Assembly (NCBI GenBank): GCA_023052935.1
Contig: CM041293.1
Coordinates: forward strand, 51,448,725-51,512,724
Direction: 5' to 3'
From: Piezodorus guildinii
Lineage: Eukaryota; Arthropoda; Insecta; Hemiptera; Pentatomidae
DNA length: 64,000 bases
Shown here: one piece after another, positions 1-12,732 of the stretch
Layout of the letters: each line of letters opens with the position of its first letter
Numbering within the stretch: the stretch's first letter is position 1
Notes under the pieces: generated by a model
What the model was told of the DNA's origin: nothing
Database searches by the model: none
The model's input: the letters and a program-made list of their open reading frames with translations, nothing else
Translations under genes and position numbers: made by a program

Positions 1-1195
1 TTTTTTGTTTGTTATTGTTTTAAGGCGTGAAACCCCAAGGTCATCAATGCCTAGACACTATATGCATATGCAACCTTTATAAGAAAGAACTATTAGGTAA
101 TGAGTAATTGATTTTAATTTCCTACTGACAGCTTTATACAGTTATGCCCGAATATTGTTATTTGAAAATAATAAACCATTGTGTAATAATTTGTTATTAT
201 AAAACATACAGCAATAAAAAAAGTGTATTTTTTTTCTAAATTAACTTTATAAATCAACATCCATAATTAACGTTACTGTAATGTGGAAAACCATAAGGGA
301 GGTAAGTGAGAGTCTTGAGATGTTCAAACCGGATTTCTAAGGAATAAAAAAGAAATTAGAGGCATCCCGTTATATGTTGTTCAATAAAATTATCAAAGGC
401 CTACATTCATTTCATACAAAACTGTTCTGCCATATTTCTATAGTTACTCACAATATTGCAGCATACCCTATTAGTATAGAACATACTCTATTAGTGGAGC
501 TATGCGATAGTGATTATCGACTGTCCTAGAACATGCCATTCGACGAGCTGTTCTTAGAACAAGTTACTGACACGGCATAGTTGAGCTATCCGAAGGGGTT
601 GGAATATCTAGCAGCTCTATTAGGCGCCGAGTCTCTCTTCGAAATAGCTACTGCACAGGCAGTGTATCTCGTCTTTTCATCGATCCAGTACCGAAATTAT
701 CAACTGTATCTTTATTGTTACAGGCTTGTGTTGATGGAAAAATATGGGAACCGTTTGATAGCCTATATATAACTTTTCATAACACCACGAGTTTGTAAAC
801 TATAAAAATTCAAAGAATAAACCGATAAGTCAATAGGAGGTCTTTGCAGATTTGGGTGTCGACAAAGTTTGCAAAAATGGGAAATTTCTTTAGAAGCCCC
901 GAGTGAATAAAACGTAAATTTAAGATTATTGTATATGAACAATAGAAAATAAATAAATAAAAAAATTTTAAATTGCCTTTTTTTTTTTTTTTTTTTGAAA
1001 TTCGAGTTGGCTAACTATCTCGGTAATATATATCTAAGCAAAAACTGTAAAAAAATCCGGCAGTAATAATAATGTTAATCTTTAGTAGCCCGTTCCATTA
1101 GTACCTCTGGACTAGATCAGATACTCTTTTGTATATACTTGCATATGTAACCCTTGGTCCCACATGTTAGATACTAATAGTATTCTATTCCTAGC
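1..1195. other. unassigned AT-rich DNA
   Basis: No gene is recognised. Positions 115-215 match, in reverse, a repeat also seen at 4025-4140 and 27995-28095 (shared stretch around a TTACACAATGGTTTATTATT block). A T18-type homopolymer lies near 979-996. The short open frame at 581-772 has no recognisable features. Confidence 0.5.
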
Positions 1196-1199
1196 TTAA

Positions 1200-1995
1200 A
1201 TCTTCATTCGCTATAAATATCTAACTGTATATTAGTTCATTAAAGATTAAAATAAATAAGCTTTTTAATCTTTTTATAATTTCCAATTCTACAAAAATCC
1301 TTAAATAGTAAAAATTATGATAAGATTAAAAAGCTTATCTCTTTTAATATTTAATTAACTAGTATATAAAAGAAATAAATTAATCTGTTGGAAGGTTAGT
1401 TCATTATGAATTAAATTCAATTATTAAGAAACCAGATATTTAAAGATGAATAGCATATAACAACTATTTAAAATGTATTAATAATTATGAAACATTAAAT
1501 AACAATTTTAAATATCTCCTATAAATTCGGGAAAATTAAGATATTTAATTAAAATTAATAAACCCTGATACAAAAGGTACAAAAATAACTTTTACTTTAA
1601 TACCGTAATAAAATAATCCTTTAAAGTAAAATTAACTATAAAAATAATGAATTAATTCTTTATAAAATAATTTAAAAAAAGTTATTTCTATAAAATAAAA
1701 TAAACAAAAAATAAATCTATTAAATCAAACCAACTTGAATCGCACAAATAAATTTTTAATGTAAATCCTAGATTATGATTTGTATAGTTCCAGCCCCTTA
1801 ATAAAGAACATATTTCATAAATAATATATATTATTTCTTACAATAAAATCTAATTTCATAATTCAAATACACGAATTAATCAAATAATAGATAATTAAAT
1901 ATAAGCCATTTAAAACCTTAATATAGCTGCACCTATATTAATTCATAACACAAGATAAGGGATTTGGCCTAATTTAAAATAAGCTTAAAATGCTC
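1200..1995 (-). pseudogene. rrnL: probable nuclear insertion of mitochondrial 16S (large-subunit) rRNA
   Basis: The segment is about 85% A+T. Read on the plus strand it carries two blocks typical of the light-coding strand of insect mitochondrial 16S: a derivative of AAACCAGCTAT near 1429 and CCCTGATACAAAAGGTAC at 1563-1580. They lie about 130 bases apart, close to the spacing I recall for insect mitochondria, so the rRNA sense is on the minus strand. The outer limits are guesses. The core at about 1395-1640 is the best supported. A chance match in AT-rich DNA is possible but unlikely for both blocks in the right order. Confidence 0.55.
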
Positions 1996-2267
1996 TATAT
2001 TGAGGAAAAATAAAAATTATATATTGTTTTTTTTAATAATAAAAAATTAATTAATCGGAAGAAACATATTGATAATAAATAGATAGTTCCATTACCTTCC
2101 TTAAAATATCATTATTACATAAACAACAATCAAGAGTTAACGTTTTTATTGCCTTCTTCATCTTCAGGACTCACTACAATACAATAACAAATTATCATTT
2201 ATTATTACAAACATAAATTTTCTGTAAATAAAAATAAAATCCGATTGTCAAAAATGGAGAACTAGTG

Positions 2268-2507
2268 CAAGATCTTCAAGGAGAGAGGAAATTATTGCAT
2301 GCAGCTAAGGATTGGGCACTGCCAATTTACGCCTGGAAGCGCCAACCTGCGAAAAATGCAACAATACTCTTCTAACTGTATAACTTGCTAATTGAGTGCC
2401 CGCTCTATGAGCAGTCAAGAAAAAAATTGAATCTAAAGAAAGACATGAGAGAAATACTTAAAGATGAGGAAGAAAGTAAGTCAGAGAAAGCTGAGAAAAA
2501 ATAAAAA
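2268..2507 (+). pseudogene. LINE 3'-end relic (C-terminal zinc region of ORF2)
   Basis: Conceptual translation in shifting frames gives a segment like LRIGHCQFTPG, then PTCEKCNNTLLTV, then ECPLYEQSRKKL. This matches the C-terminal tail of many I/Jockey-like LINE ORF2 proteins (C-x2-C, LTV, ECPxYxxxR). Two stops and at least one frameshift break it. It ends in a lysine-rich tail and an A-rich stretch. The clade cannot be set from so short a piece. Confidence 0.55.
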
Positions 2508-4024
2508 TAAATAATAATAATATTTTATTGTTAAATATCAATATCAATAGTTAAATATCAATATAAATATAGCAGAATAGTAATATGGCGGGTTCATAAT
2601 AATTGTATAACTATTTAATAGTTTCCCAGTAGTAGTAGAATAAAGTAAAAATAATTATGTTTATTATATAAACGTATAAAAATTCTGGATTAAGGGAATA
2701 TTTGAAGTTTTCGAGAAAAAAAAAAATTATAGTATTATACATATAAAATATTTTTTTAAATTGGATGTTATTGGATATAATAAAATCTCAATCAAATATG
2801 AATTATAAGTAGTATGGCTTAAGATTTCATTCTAACCTTATTTACAAAGGAAACAATAAAAAAGAAATTAATGAATAATGATTGCACTGTAGATACTTGT
2901 ACTGTTATTCAATACATAAGTCATTGTATATAAGCTAAAATTAATTAATAATTGATTATAAAATTGTGATAAATTTTATGTAAAAGGGCCTCTGGAAACA
3001 GTTAACAATCCACTTTTGTCAAAACATAACTAATAATTAAAATTCAATTAAAACATATAAATAAGGTAAGATGATTTTTTATTAATTTATTAGCATGAAA
3101 AGATGCAGAATATTGATGGGAAAAGATTGAATTCGAAATGGTAAAGGTTGAAATTTATTTGGAAAAGACTGAATTAGATTTGGAAATGGTTGAATTCGGC
3201 TTAAAAAAGATGAAATGGAAATGGTACATAATATTATTAAAGACTGTACATAATTAAAAAAGTTCACTTGTAAATGATTCAATTAATATGCACCGCATTT
3301 ACCATATATATTTTTATGTAAACCGTAATAAATAATTTATGAATTAATGGTTTTCAACAGGAATTGTGGACGTGCTAAGAAGAGAACTAAGAGACTTAAT
3401 AAATGATGTGTTTTACACATTTTTCACTTTAATCTCGGAGACATTTAAAACCGAGTTGGCATATCCAGTGGCGGACGAAAGGCTAAAAGCATGTCTTTGT
3501 CGAGAACAACCAACTTTGGAGACAAAGCCGCCCCATATTCTGCAACGAAATGTGAAATGTGAGGGGTTGACTTGGAAGACATACTTGCGTAATTGTCGCT
3601 CCCTCTGGTTCACATAGTTGGCCAACACATACACATTGCGGCTTCGTCCCTCAACCATCCTACCAACTGTCACCAACTATTTTCCCTCTTCCCTTTATAT
3701 GTCCCCAGAGATCTCCTAAACCCCTCCACCGCTAGTACTAGGATTTATAAGGGATCTTTGTTAATTATTCCCATCTGAATCATATGATTAGGGTAATTAT
3801 GGTATGAATATACGTATTTGATGTGGCATACGAGGTATAAGTACTTCAGGGTTCCTGGGATAAGTTTTGTATACAAATATAAATTCTTAATTATGAAATC
3901 AATAATGTTGGTTCGTTTCTTTAACGACAAGAAAAGTTATTTTCATTCTTTCTTTAACAATTTAATCAAAAGATCATAAAAGAAAAATCAAATGGATATT
4001 TATTGAGTAATAAATTAGACACGT
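2508..4024. other. unassigned; overlapping antisense ORFs at 3366-3676
   Basis: Mostly AT-rich filler. Positions 3082-3282 are a low-complexity direct-repeat block with variants of a TTGAATT..GGAAA unit. Positions 3440-3730 are more GC-rich and open on both strands (3366-3617 plus, 3413-3676 minus), but neither translation resembles a family I know. It may be a transposon fragment. Confidence 0.4.
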
Positions 4025-4140
4025 TGCAAATTAATACAATATGGTTTATTATTTAAAAATTAATCATTAAACGGTATAAAAATCCGTTTATAATTATTTA
4101 TAGCTGCATAGACAATTAACTAATAAGCTTAGCAATCAAT
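4025..4140 (+). repeat. dispersed repeat, short copy
   Basis: Shares the TGGTTTATTATT block and the following AGACAATTAA segment with 27995-28095, and in reverse with 115-215 and 23590-23640. It is too short to classify. Confidence 0.45.
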
Positions 4141-4542
4141 TATTCAAAGAGCTCCAGGGCCTCTATTCGAGACCCACGGCCTGTCGTGCCACTAGAAAAA
4201 AAAATATCAGGGCTGAATTATCTTTATTATATCCCTAAATCTTAGATAATCATAAAACGTCTTGGATATAGTTTTATTTTATTGTTATTATTTTTGTCTC
4301 AACAACATGCACCTGTCTTTTGAATCATGTTTTAATCCTAAAATCGGACACAAATGCTCATTAAATTTCAAATATCTGAGAAAACATAATGTAAAAATTA
4401 ATTGAGAGTCACCTAATGTTATTGAATAATGATAACTAGAATTTTAATCTAATGATTATTATTTAAATTACAATAACCATGTAACTTCCATTCAATAGAA
4501 TCCGCGTTTTTTTAATTTATTTTATTTTTATTATTTTATTTT

Positions 4543-4846
4543 AGGGAGCGGCGTGGTCTAGTGGAAAGAGCACTAGTCTGCTGTGCTCCGGGTCCTGGGT
4601 TCGAATCCCGGCTGTGGCAGAAATATTATTTATTCTGTTAATTCAGTCGGGGGGCGACCCTAGGTTATGGAGACCCTCCTGGGGCAGACCCAGCCTCTAT
4701 AAAGTGGATACCCAAATTAATTGGGGAAAAACCTGGCGGCTGAGCGTGATTAAGGCCTAATCACCTCATTGCACTGCCGTTGGCCTAGAAACAGTACGAA
4801 TCTCTATATGTACTGAGCCTAAGACCCTTCATGGGTTGTAGTGGTA

Positions 4847-4882
<36 letters not shown>
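4543..4882 (+). mobile_element. SINE family A, full-length copy with target-site duplication
   Basis: tRNA-derived short interspersed element. The head (4543-4620) has a polymerase III A box (TGGTCTAGTGG) and a perfect B box (GGTTCGAATCC at 4598-4608). The acceptor stem does not pair, so it is not a working tRNA. A body of about 230 bases follows, then a T31 tract (4851-4881). The 14-base string TATTATTTTATTTT occurs exactly at 4529-4542 and 4883-4896, which I read as the target-site duplication; it is low-complexity, so the support is moderate. This is the only plus-strand copy among ten in the window. Confidence 0.85.
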
Positions 4883-4884
<2 letters not shown>

Positions 4885-4896
4885 TTATTTTATTTT

Positions 4897-5547
4897 TGTT
4901 TTTTTAAGCCTTCAACTTGAACTTTAACTGCTGTGAAGATCAATCGTAATTAAAGTAACGATGATTATACATATCCCGATTTTGACAGCAATGCCCTGTC
5001 TACAGACACATTTGATAGTATATACTGACAAATTATTTCTGTAACTTCATTAAGATACACTATTACTTATTATTTTTATCAGATAAAAAACATTTAAAAA
5101 ATATTACCTTAATCCATAATTACCTCTTTGATAAAATAAATATAATAATATAAAATGAAAAAAGCTTGTGTAGCTGATATATTGCCGGATATTAGGTTAG
5201 AGGCAGTAGTGCCAGAGGATACGAGCTAGACATCAGAAACGACATTAGATTTTTCTTGTTATCGCTACTCATTCAGTTGAGCATTTCCTATCGGAGGGAA
5301 CGCTTCTAAAACGGAAGATCAGATTGCTAGGGTGTTTGCTGGCGATTTTTCTATGTCAATATATTTTACAAATAGGTTTTATCAGAGTTGGCTGTTACTT
5401 AAATAAAATTATTGCCGAATACCAATGTAGGATATTTTTTATTTAATATTCTCTTTCATTTTTATAAAAAAAGGTTATTACTAACTAAATATTGTAAACA
5501 GAAATTCATTTATTTTACGTTGTTCGGTTTTATTTGACATTTTAGTT
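4897..5547. other. unassigned
   Basis: No gene seen. Positions 5170-5400 are somewhat richer in G+C than their surroundings, without an open frame or recognisable motif. Confidence 0.4.
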
Positions 5548-5715
5548 TATTATATTTTAATGAATCTTTTTAATCGACCAAGAAAAAAAATATGTTTCGA
5601 AATTTGTCAAAATCTCACGTATAAACCTAAATGATGAATATATTAACAAAAAAACTTTTGGCTTTCGTACGATATCCGCGGCTTTTCTCTAAAACTAAAG
5701 AAGAGAATTTTTTTC
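5548..5715 (-). repeat. composite repeat R, 3' part
   Basis: Matches 51085-51262 and 60288-60418 in the same orientation. A GAATCTTTTTAATCGACCAA block is followed by a variable stretch and ends near a GCGG core beside TTTCTCTAAAACT. On the minus strand this is the end of the repeat whose longest copy is 27995-28440. Confidence 0.5.
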
Positions 5716-8399
5716 AAAATGTGGGCTAAAACTAGCGTGGTTTTTCCAGAAATTAAAAGATCTTCTCAGTTAGAGTTTTTGCCAGGCTCAGGAAGGTCTC
5801 CCTTCCGGCTATTTAGCATAATAAATAATTATCCTACCGATGTAGGACTGGTACTTGAATATTAATAGCCCTACTATTGAATTATCCACCTACAAGATCA
5901 GTATATATAGCCCCCAAATATTGCTAGTGTGGCGATATCAAGGTATATCTGCAGATTTAGTTTTTTTTTTTTTTTTTTTTATATATATAATACATCTTCA
6001 AGCCAGGAAAACATATTTTTATATTAATTGCTATAGGACAAATTCATAACTCCGAAACCAGTCCAATGATCAAATAGATGGGATCTGTATTAGTTTCATA
6101 ATTTTTCACTCAGTTAATTTCGAGATATTTCCGTGTAAACATCGCGAAAAACCATTTTTGCCTATTTTGAAAATCCTCATTAAAAAAAAAAAAAACTATG
6201 TTATAAAGATCGAAATTTCTACAGCAAGTACGACTAAGCTATAAAAGAAAAAAAAAATTAAAAGTCTGTCTCTTTTCCTTTATATAGGTACTTTTATTTC
6301 GTTAAAAATCACATTTTTTATTCATTTTCGAGAAATTATTCATAACAACTTTCTTCAAAATTAAGTAATGAGTTGTAGGTAATGAGGGAACAAAATACAA
6401 AGCATGCCTTTATATTGTTGTTAGTTTTTGTTTTGGTTTGATGTATAAAAATTTATAAGAATTAGAAAGATTTTTCCAAAAATGTCCCGCCCCCCTCCTC
6501 CGTAAGCTGACTTAAAATTACTGCAACACAAAAAGTATTGGATAAAAAAAAAATAATTTATGGTTATATATTCACGAAAGAATAGCCAATAAATGGTAAA
6601 AAAAAAACAACACAAAAATCAAAAATATCGAGCGGCTCATCGCTTATCTTAAGCTGGGATATGAGCTAAAATTTCTGCTCCTCTGAGACGACTATTTTTC
6701 TTCTAGTATTTTTATCTATTTATTTATTATTTAATGTTTTAATGCTCATCTTTTAACAGCTTTTTAAAATTATATTATTTTTAGACATATCGTCTGTAAT
6801 ATCTAATTCATTCAAATCAACTTGAACTTTTCTGAACCAGTTACATTTTGTTTTCCTGGTTTTGAAAAAGTCGAAAATATTTCTTGTTAATCTTCTTTTC
6901 TTCATTCTGAATATGTGATCATGAAAACATACTTTTATTTTTCTCATGAAAGATGAGTAGATGAGTGCTGTCAACCCCGGATTTGAGATAAAAAAATGCA
7001 GTTCATTATACTTTTCCAGTCCAAATATTTTGCATAAAAATTTCTTTCCTTCTTTTCCAAAAGCTGTCTAGTACTCCTATATTTGTTTGGCTAATGGTTC
7101 TGCTACATAGAGTGAATTTAGTCTAAAACGGTTTTATACTGTATATATTATTTTTTAAAAAATGGATAATATAGAAAATATATTAAAAAAAAAAATAAAC
7201 TAATTCTAATTGCTTGTTCAGGCTAGAATAGTTACAAATATTTTAATTATTCATAAAGTAAATAAGAGTTAAACATACATTTAGGAGCCTGCATATTTAC
7301 ATAATTTAAGACTTTTCTATTCATTTTACCCATGATTGTTTGTAAGCTATTCAAATGACCAATAATTTGAATTTTAATCTTTTTAGGACAACGCACATAA
7401 AAAGTGAAAGTAGTGAAGAATATTTAAATCTGATTTAACATAGAGATCGGGTCCATAAATGTTATTTTATGAAAAATACAAAAATAGAACACAATAATTC
7501 ATAAGCTTTTATAAACTATCTCTAGGAGAGAATATCATTATGTCATATTCTAAACTTCATAGATTTAAAAAAAGTACTGCAAAAATTGCTGAAATTAATT
7601 TATCTTTTTGTTGACAAACAATACATATGAAAAATTAAATCGCTTAACGAGTGGGCATCAGTTAAACATTCTCAAAATCATTAATCAAAACCATTTTAGT
7701 ATATTCTTTATGCATTAATAAACAAATTGTTAAATATGTTTTTTTTTTTTTGTCGTGAAGGTTTCTTAGATTTTTTGCACTGTTAACTATAATAAAACAA
7801 CATTGCATTTACAATTACCAGCAACCCCGATTAGAAATATCACTCAACTATAATATATAATGACTGCACAACTTATAATGGGCATCACTCAAAATCATTA
7901 AGTAGGATAATGTTTTGATACAATGATTTTACGAAGAAAATATTGAAGTAAATAAAGATACATTAAAATAAAATAAATAAAGGGATAAGGCTAGAAAAAA
8001 AATACAGTTGAGTCGAAATATTTGATTAGTTGTAGAACAAAATAGATTTAGATGTGTGTGAGTTTTTATATATATGATCTATGATAACTAGAAAAACGAA
8101 ATTAAAGAGGAAATAAAGTTAGGGTTAACAGTGGGGAAAGCTAATTAGTTCGAGGCTTCTGCTAAGCAACTTCAAGGTTAGAATTTAGAAAACTATTATT
8201 CTCCTGACAGTTCTGTAAGGATGTGGAAACGTTGTCACTTACTCTTAAGGACGATCTACGCTTCAATGATTTCGAGAATAAGTTTTAGTCAAAAAAGGGA
8301 TGAGGTAACTGGAGAATTTTAAAAAACCTACTAAACACGTTGGCTCAAATAGCCATGCAATGTTGTTAGGCTAAGTTAAGAGCGAATCCATTAAGAAAA
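5716..8399. other. unassigned AT-rich DNA
   Basis: Contains homopolymers near 5961-5980 and 7740-7752. Several 60-75 codon open frames (5855-6049, 6421-6615, 6753-6974) show no domain, signal or family resemblance and are what AT-rich noncoding DNA produces by chance. Confidence 0.4.
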
Positions 8400-8562
8400 T
8401 AATATGCGCTGATCTGACGGGCAGGCCTCAAAGAGTTAGGCCAAGGTGTAGGTGGAGGATTGCGTTAAGTCGGATCTCGGGGATTCGGGCTTGGACAGTA
8501 GCACTTGTATTGACTTTTGTTGTTATCAGCGTTGAAGTTTCGGGTATTATTATTATTATTAC
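8400..8562 (+). pseudogene. LINE 3'-end relic with (ATT)n tail
   Basis: The translation includes ADLTGRPQRVRPRCRWR, resembling the GRPKGRPRxRW C-terminal motif of endonuclease-type LINE ORF2 proteins. The segment ends in (ATT)n at about 8549-8561. The same arrangement, motif then ATT repeats, occurs at 34425-34705 and in reverse at 39895-40580. Confidence 0.45.
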
Positions 8563-8637
8563 CAATCTAGTTGGAAAATCGGATTCGATATTTTTCGCAA
8601 CTTTAATACACTCTCTGCTATCAATGTTAAATAAATA

Positions 8638-8929
8638 AAAAAACCTTTACCACTTCATTAACCCATGCATGTCATAGAGATTCATACTGTTTCTAGGCCA
8701 ACGGCCGTGCAATGAAGTGATTAGGCCGATGTCGCACTTAGCCGCCAGTTTTTTCCCCCAATTTCGGGTACCAACTTTAAAGAGACTGCCCCAGGATGAT
8801 CTCCATAACCTAGAGTCGCACCCGGCTGAATTAACAGAATAAATAATATTCTGCCACAGCCGGGATTCGAACCCAGGACCTGGAGAACAGTAGACTAGTG
8901 CTGAATCCACAAGACCACGCCACTACCTG
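8638..8929 (-). mobile_element. SINE family A copy
   Basis: Reverse-strand copy. The B box is seen as GGATTCGAACC near 8865, the conserved body includes CTAGGCCAACGGCCGTGCAA, and the left edge begins with A7, the complement of the family's T-rich 3' tail. The head ends at about 8929. Several substitutions and small indels make it clearly older than the 4543 copy. Confidence 0.8.
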
Positions 8930-9179
8930 TATTTATTTTAAATAAAGTTAATATAAATTAATAAACGTGTATGTATTCCAAAACATTAATATTATAAATT
9001 ATGCTCACAAAAATAGTCGTAAGGAGTGATGACCCTACCTTATTCACTATCATCGAGAATCGCAGGAATATAAGGAAAACATAACGCATGGGAAAGGATC
9101 TCCAAAACATGTCGAGCCTAACGATAAAAAAACCAGGAAACATGCAACCCATGTTGGGTTCAATATATTAGGAATACGT

Positions 9180-9395
9180 ACTGATTTAGAGCCACACTCG
9201 ACTAAGGAGGGAATAACCTAAAATCACTTCTTCATCTACTAAATTTTGGCTACCCATTTTTAGAGGGTAGGTGAGTCCGAGGAGATTTTCCGTAATACAG
9301 AGTTGAAAATAACAGAATGTATCCGACCATAGGCCTTTTCGAATCTGGGAAAGCAGTAGTCTAATGCCCAACCCACTCAGCTATCCAGTACAAGT
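9180..9395 (-). mobile_element. possible SINE, separate tRNA-like head (family C)
   Basis: On the minus strand the right end reads TAGCTGAGTGGG, a good polymerase III A box, followed about 35 bases later by AGATTCGAAAAGG, a weak B box. A 150-base body lies to the left. I see no second copy here, so family status is inferred. Confidence 0.4.
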
Positions 9396-10340
9396 TTCTT
9401 GAGTAAATTATAAACAACTAGATAAGGAATCTCAATTTAAAGAAAATATCCAAATTTCATGAGAGGTGAAGAAGGGCAATGAAGCAGCCCTTAGTAGGGT
9501 CGTAAAAGTGTTTCTTGAGTCAATCGGCTGGCGGATAAAAACAATCATAATTCCGTTTCAAAATTCTCATGAATAAATGTATGGCGCCTTAGTCACGCCA
9601 ATCCTATCTTAGGGCCAATAGCGCTTTCCATCTCAACCATGTATTTTTTATTAACTTCTTTTAGAGTTTTTCTCCTCATTCTTTCTTATATTGCTCTTGC
9701 TGATTAGGCCCGTTATGGGTTTCTTTACTGACTTGTAATGTGGAATCAAGAAAGTCATTTTCTCAATTTTCATTTTGTTTTTAGATCAAGATAAATCAAT
9801 TTTAAATTGTACTTAACTGATATTGTCTTCTAAAATCAACAATTCCTTCGCATAGATTTTATTCACTGCAGAAAATATATGAAAATAATGCTAATGTTTT
9901 TGACGGAATTACAGTATACGAAGAATCTATATATTAGTTATTGTACACATATTGTTTTGTTTTTCCATTGTATTATTTTGTAAAATTTTTAAAAACAAAG
10001 ATAAGCTGTAGTATTTATATTTAGAGGGGAAAACCTCCAGGAAGAGGGGTTTTTACAGGAACCCCTCCCCATACTACCTAATTTTATGGTTTTCCTCAGT
10101 TTATCCTTGTACATGGCTCAGTAATGGTACGTTTATAAATAATTTTTTTCTTCTATATTAAAGTCTAAAGTTTTGTTTGTATGCTTATCATCATCATATT
10201 GTTTATCATATTATCATTATTTGTATATATAATGTTTAAGTATGTTGGTATATTTTCTGTTTTATTTCAAATGTTATCATTGTCACTACATTCAAAAAAT
10301 TTTGATTATCACATTAATATGTATATATTTATTCTGATGT
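9396..10340. other. unassigned
   Basis: No gene. One compact hairpin lies at 10044-10067, with GAGGGGTT pairing AACCCCTC around an 8-base loop. Its function is unknown. Confidence 0.4.
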
Positions 10341-10400
10341 TTGTAGCCCTGATGATGGCTCACAAGCTTGAGCCGAAACGTTGGCAAAATTAAAAAAAAA
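10341..10400 (+). other. hammerhead-like CTGATGA-hairpin-GAAAC motif
   Basis: CTGATGA (10349-10355) is followed by a 6-bp perfect stem (GGCTCA 10357-10362, TGAGCC 10369-10374) and GAAAC (10375-10379). This is the core order of a hammerhead ribozyme, which is known in Penelope-like elements and retrozymes. One extra T lies between CTGATGA and the stem compared with the textbook core, so activity is uncertain. Similar motifs occur at 11131 and 45177. Confidence 0.5.
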
Positions 10401-11734
10401 TGACTGACTCCTGATTATTCCACCTGTAATAGTTTCTACAGTCCACTATACATCCTATATATAATTCAAGAAAAAAAAAGTTGACGGAATTGGATTGCCT
10501 TTCCACTGTTTGTTTTTGCAATATTGTTTTATTTGTTACTTTAGTGTTAAACAATAAAAGAGATGAGGAAAACATTTTTTTTACGGAATATTATAAAAAA
10601 AATAAAATAAAATAAAACAAATAAACCTTTTTATGGGATTAATAGTTTTGAAGGAAATATTTATCAATGTTTTATGTATTACATATATTATTTTGTTTGA
10701 AAAATAAATGGAGGATGCGAAAATAATTTTTTTTAATAAATCAATTTGACGGAATATTTCAGCTTTTATTTGGAAAATAACGCTAATAATTTGTTTCTTT
10801 CTATTTTTCAAATTGAGGAATCATTACTATATAAATACAAATATCACCACAATTTAAATTAAAAGAATTAATAGGATTTAATTTAATTGGAATAATAACT
10901 AACACACAATGTACAAAGTATGAAAATTTAAAAACCAAATCGATAGAGTGAGCCAATATATTTCATCTATTGAAACTTTTTGCATTTTGCTAAAATATTA
11001 TAAATAAATAAAAAATTAATAGATAAAATGTAAATATATGTAAATTATGCTTATATGACATACATTAAATTAATTTACAAAAATAATGCATATTGGCCTA
11101 ATTATTTATTTATTGTTATTTTATTGTAGTCTTGAAAATGGGGAAAAGACCCCTAAACGTAGAATAAATATGTTAAAAAGTTGTTAAAAGAATAAAAAGT
11201 GAATAGAAGTTTCAAAGCATAAGGGTAACAAAATATTATTGTCCTTCAAAAAAAGTCTCTGTGTGTTTTTGTGGTAAGTAATGACACGAAAAGTTTTACA
11301 AAACTGAAATTTCATATCTATGACAGTTATGTGCCTAGGATATTACAGCAAGGTATTCACAAAAACCGACAAACCAGAAGTGCCACTTAATACCATCAAT
11401 TTTGCAGCTTTTCACGGCTTTCTTGAATATGGCTCAAAAAATATTTTGACTAAAACCACCATATCAATATAAAATTAAACAGGATTTGATTTGATGGTGA
11501 TGTTTTCAGATTGAAATAGTGTGATATGGTTTCAATGCCATATTTTCAAAATTACTTTCCCTAAAATACATTGAACTTTTTTAATTAGAAATAATTAACT
11601 ATTTTCACTTGTTAAAACTGAAACAGAATGGGTTTATATTTAATATGGCAGAACTTGATTACCAACTCTAGAAGGGCAAATATATTTATTTTTTTATGTT
11701 AGTTCTTTTATTTCGCACAAGAGAACAGCAATAC
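10401..11734. other. unassigned; degenerate copy of the CTGANGA hairpin at 11131-11160
   Basis: AT-rich. At 11131-11160, CTTGAAAATGGGG, a short loop, then CCCCTAAACG has the same layout as the 10349 motif with a 4-bp GC stem. No gene is recognised. Confidence 0.4.
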
Positions 11735-11964
11735 ACATCTGTAATTCATTGTCATTGCCGTGTTATGAGGTGATGAGGTCTTGATCACACTCAGCCGCCA
11801 GGTTTTTCCCAATTTTTTTGGTACCCACTTTATAAAGGCTGGGTCTGCTCTTGAAGGGTCTTTATACCCTAGGGTAAAATATATTCTGCCACAGCCGGGA
11901 TTCGAACCCAGGGCCCGGAGAATAGTAGAGCAGTGCTCTATCCAGTAGATCACGCCGCTCCCTG
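11735..11964 (-). mobile_element. SINE family A copy, 3'-truncated
   Basis: The head is well kept: GGGATTCGAACCC is the B box in reverse near 11897, and the end reads CGCCGCTCCCTG. The body shows the CAGCCGCCAGGTTTTTCCC block. The distal 3' part and tail are missing or too diverged to place. Confidence 0.75.
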
Positions 11965-12728
11965 AAGTGTAGTAAAATAAGTGAACCTAAGTAGTCTTAC
12001 TCTATTTTTGTTTCTATTTAAGTAAAAAATATGCAATTTTTCCTGTTAATTTAAAGAACTTGTAGATCAAATAGAGTTGAGAGCTAAACGTATTATAATT
12101 TTATAATTATATTGGGGTGTTCTTTGATACTATATCAACGGTTTTTTTTTTGGATCAATATTTTGTTACAAAACTCAATAAAATTCATAAGTATAATGAA
12201 ATTTTATAAAAACTTCTTCTAGAATTATGTAACGTCAAACTCGTTACAAAATTCTCAGAAATTAACCAATGTCTTAAGAACGTTGAACGTCCGAATTTTT
12301 TTTAAGTTACTGAAAGTTATTAGTGGTTAAATAAAGCTTAAATTGATTGATTTTACATAACATTGCTCAGCTAAATTCCAGCTATAACGATACTCTTGAT
12401 AGGAAAGAGTCGATAATAGAATGCGATAAGTGCTACTATTAATCTCGGGAAGATGTTATCGTAATGGTTCTCCAATCGGTTCTTCAGTTCGGTTTTGCTG
12501 TTCCACCTTGATTATTGATACCGTATCTATCGGACACCATCATTATCGCATTGAAATGATGTAGATTTTCACAGCTCTACGGTTATAAAAAATTAATTAT
12601 GCTTTTAATATTTTTTTAATAACGGTGATTAACGGTTACAATCCTCTGATTTGTTATTTGCGGATATGTAATAGTCATTCAAGTTAAGTTGAATAAGTTG
12701 CACGAGTTTTAAGGGGTCATAAATCTAA
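11965..12728. other. unassigned
   Basis: Positions 12360-12590 are richer in GC and include several imperfect inverted words (AGCTGTAAAA/TCTACGGTTATA region), but no open frame or family match was found. Confidence 0.35.
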
Positions 12729-12732
12729 TTAA

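Noticed and set aside
3366..3676. Small host gene
   Set aside because: Open on both strands, short, no domain, no initiation context or splice evidence.
4543..4620. Functional tRNA gene
   Set aside because: The A and B boxes are good, but the acceptor stem does not pair and the head is fused to a SINE body with a tail and duplication.
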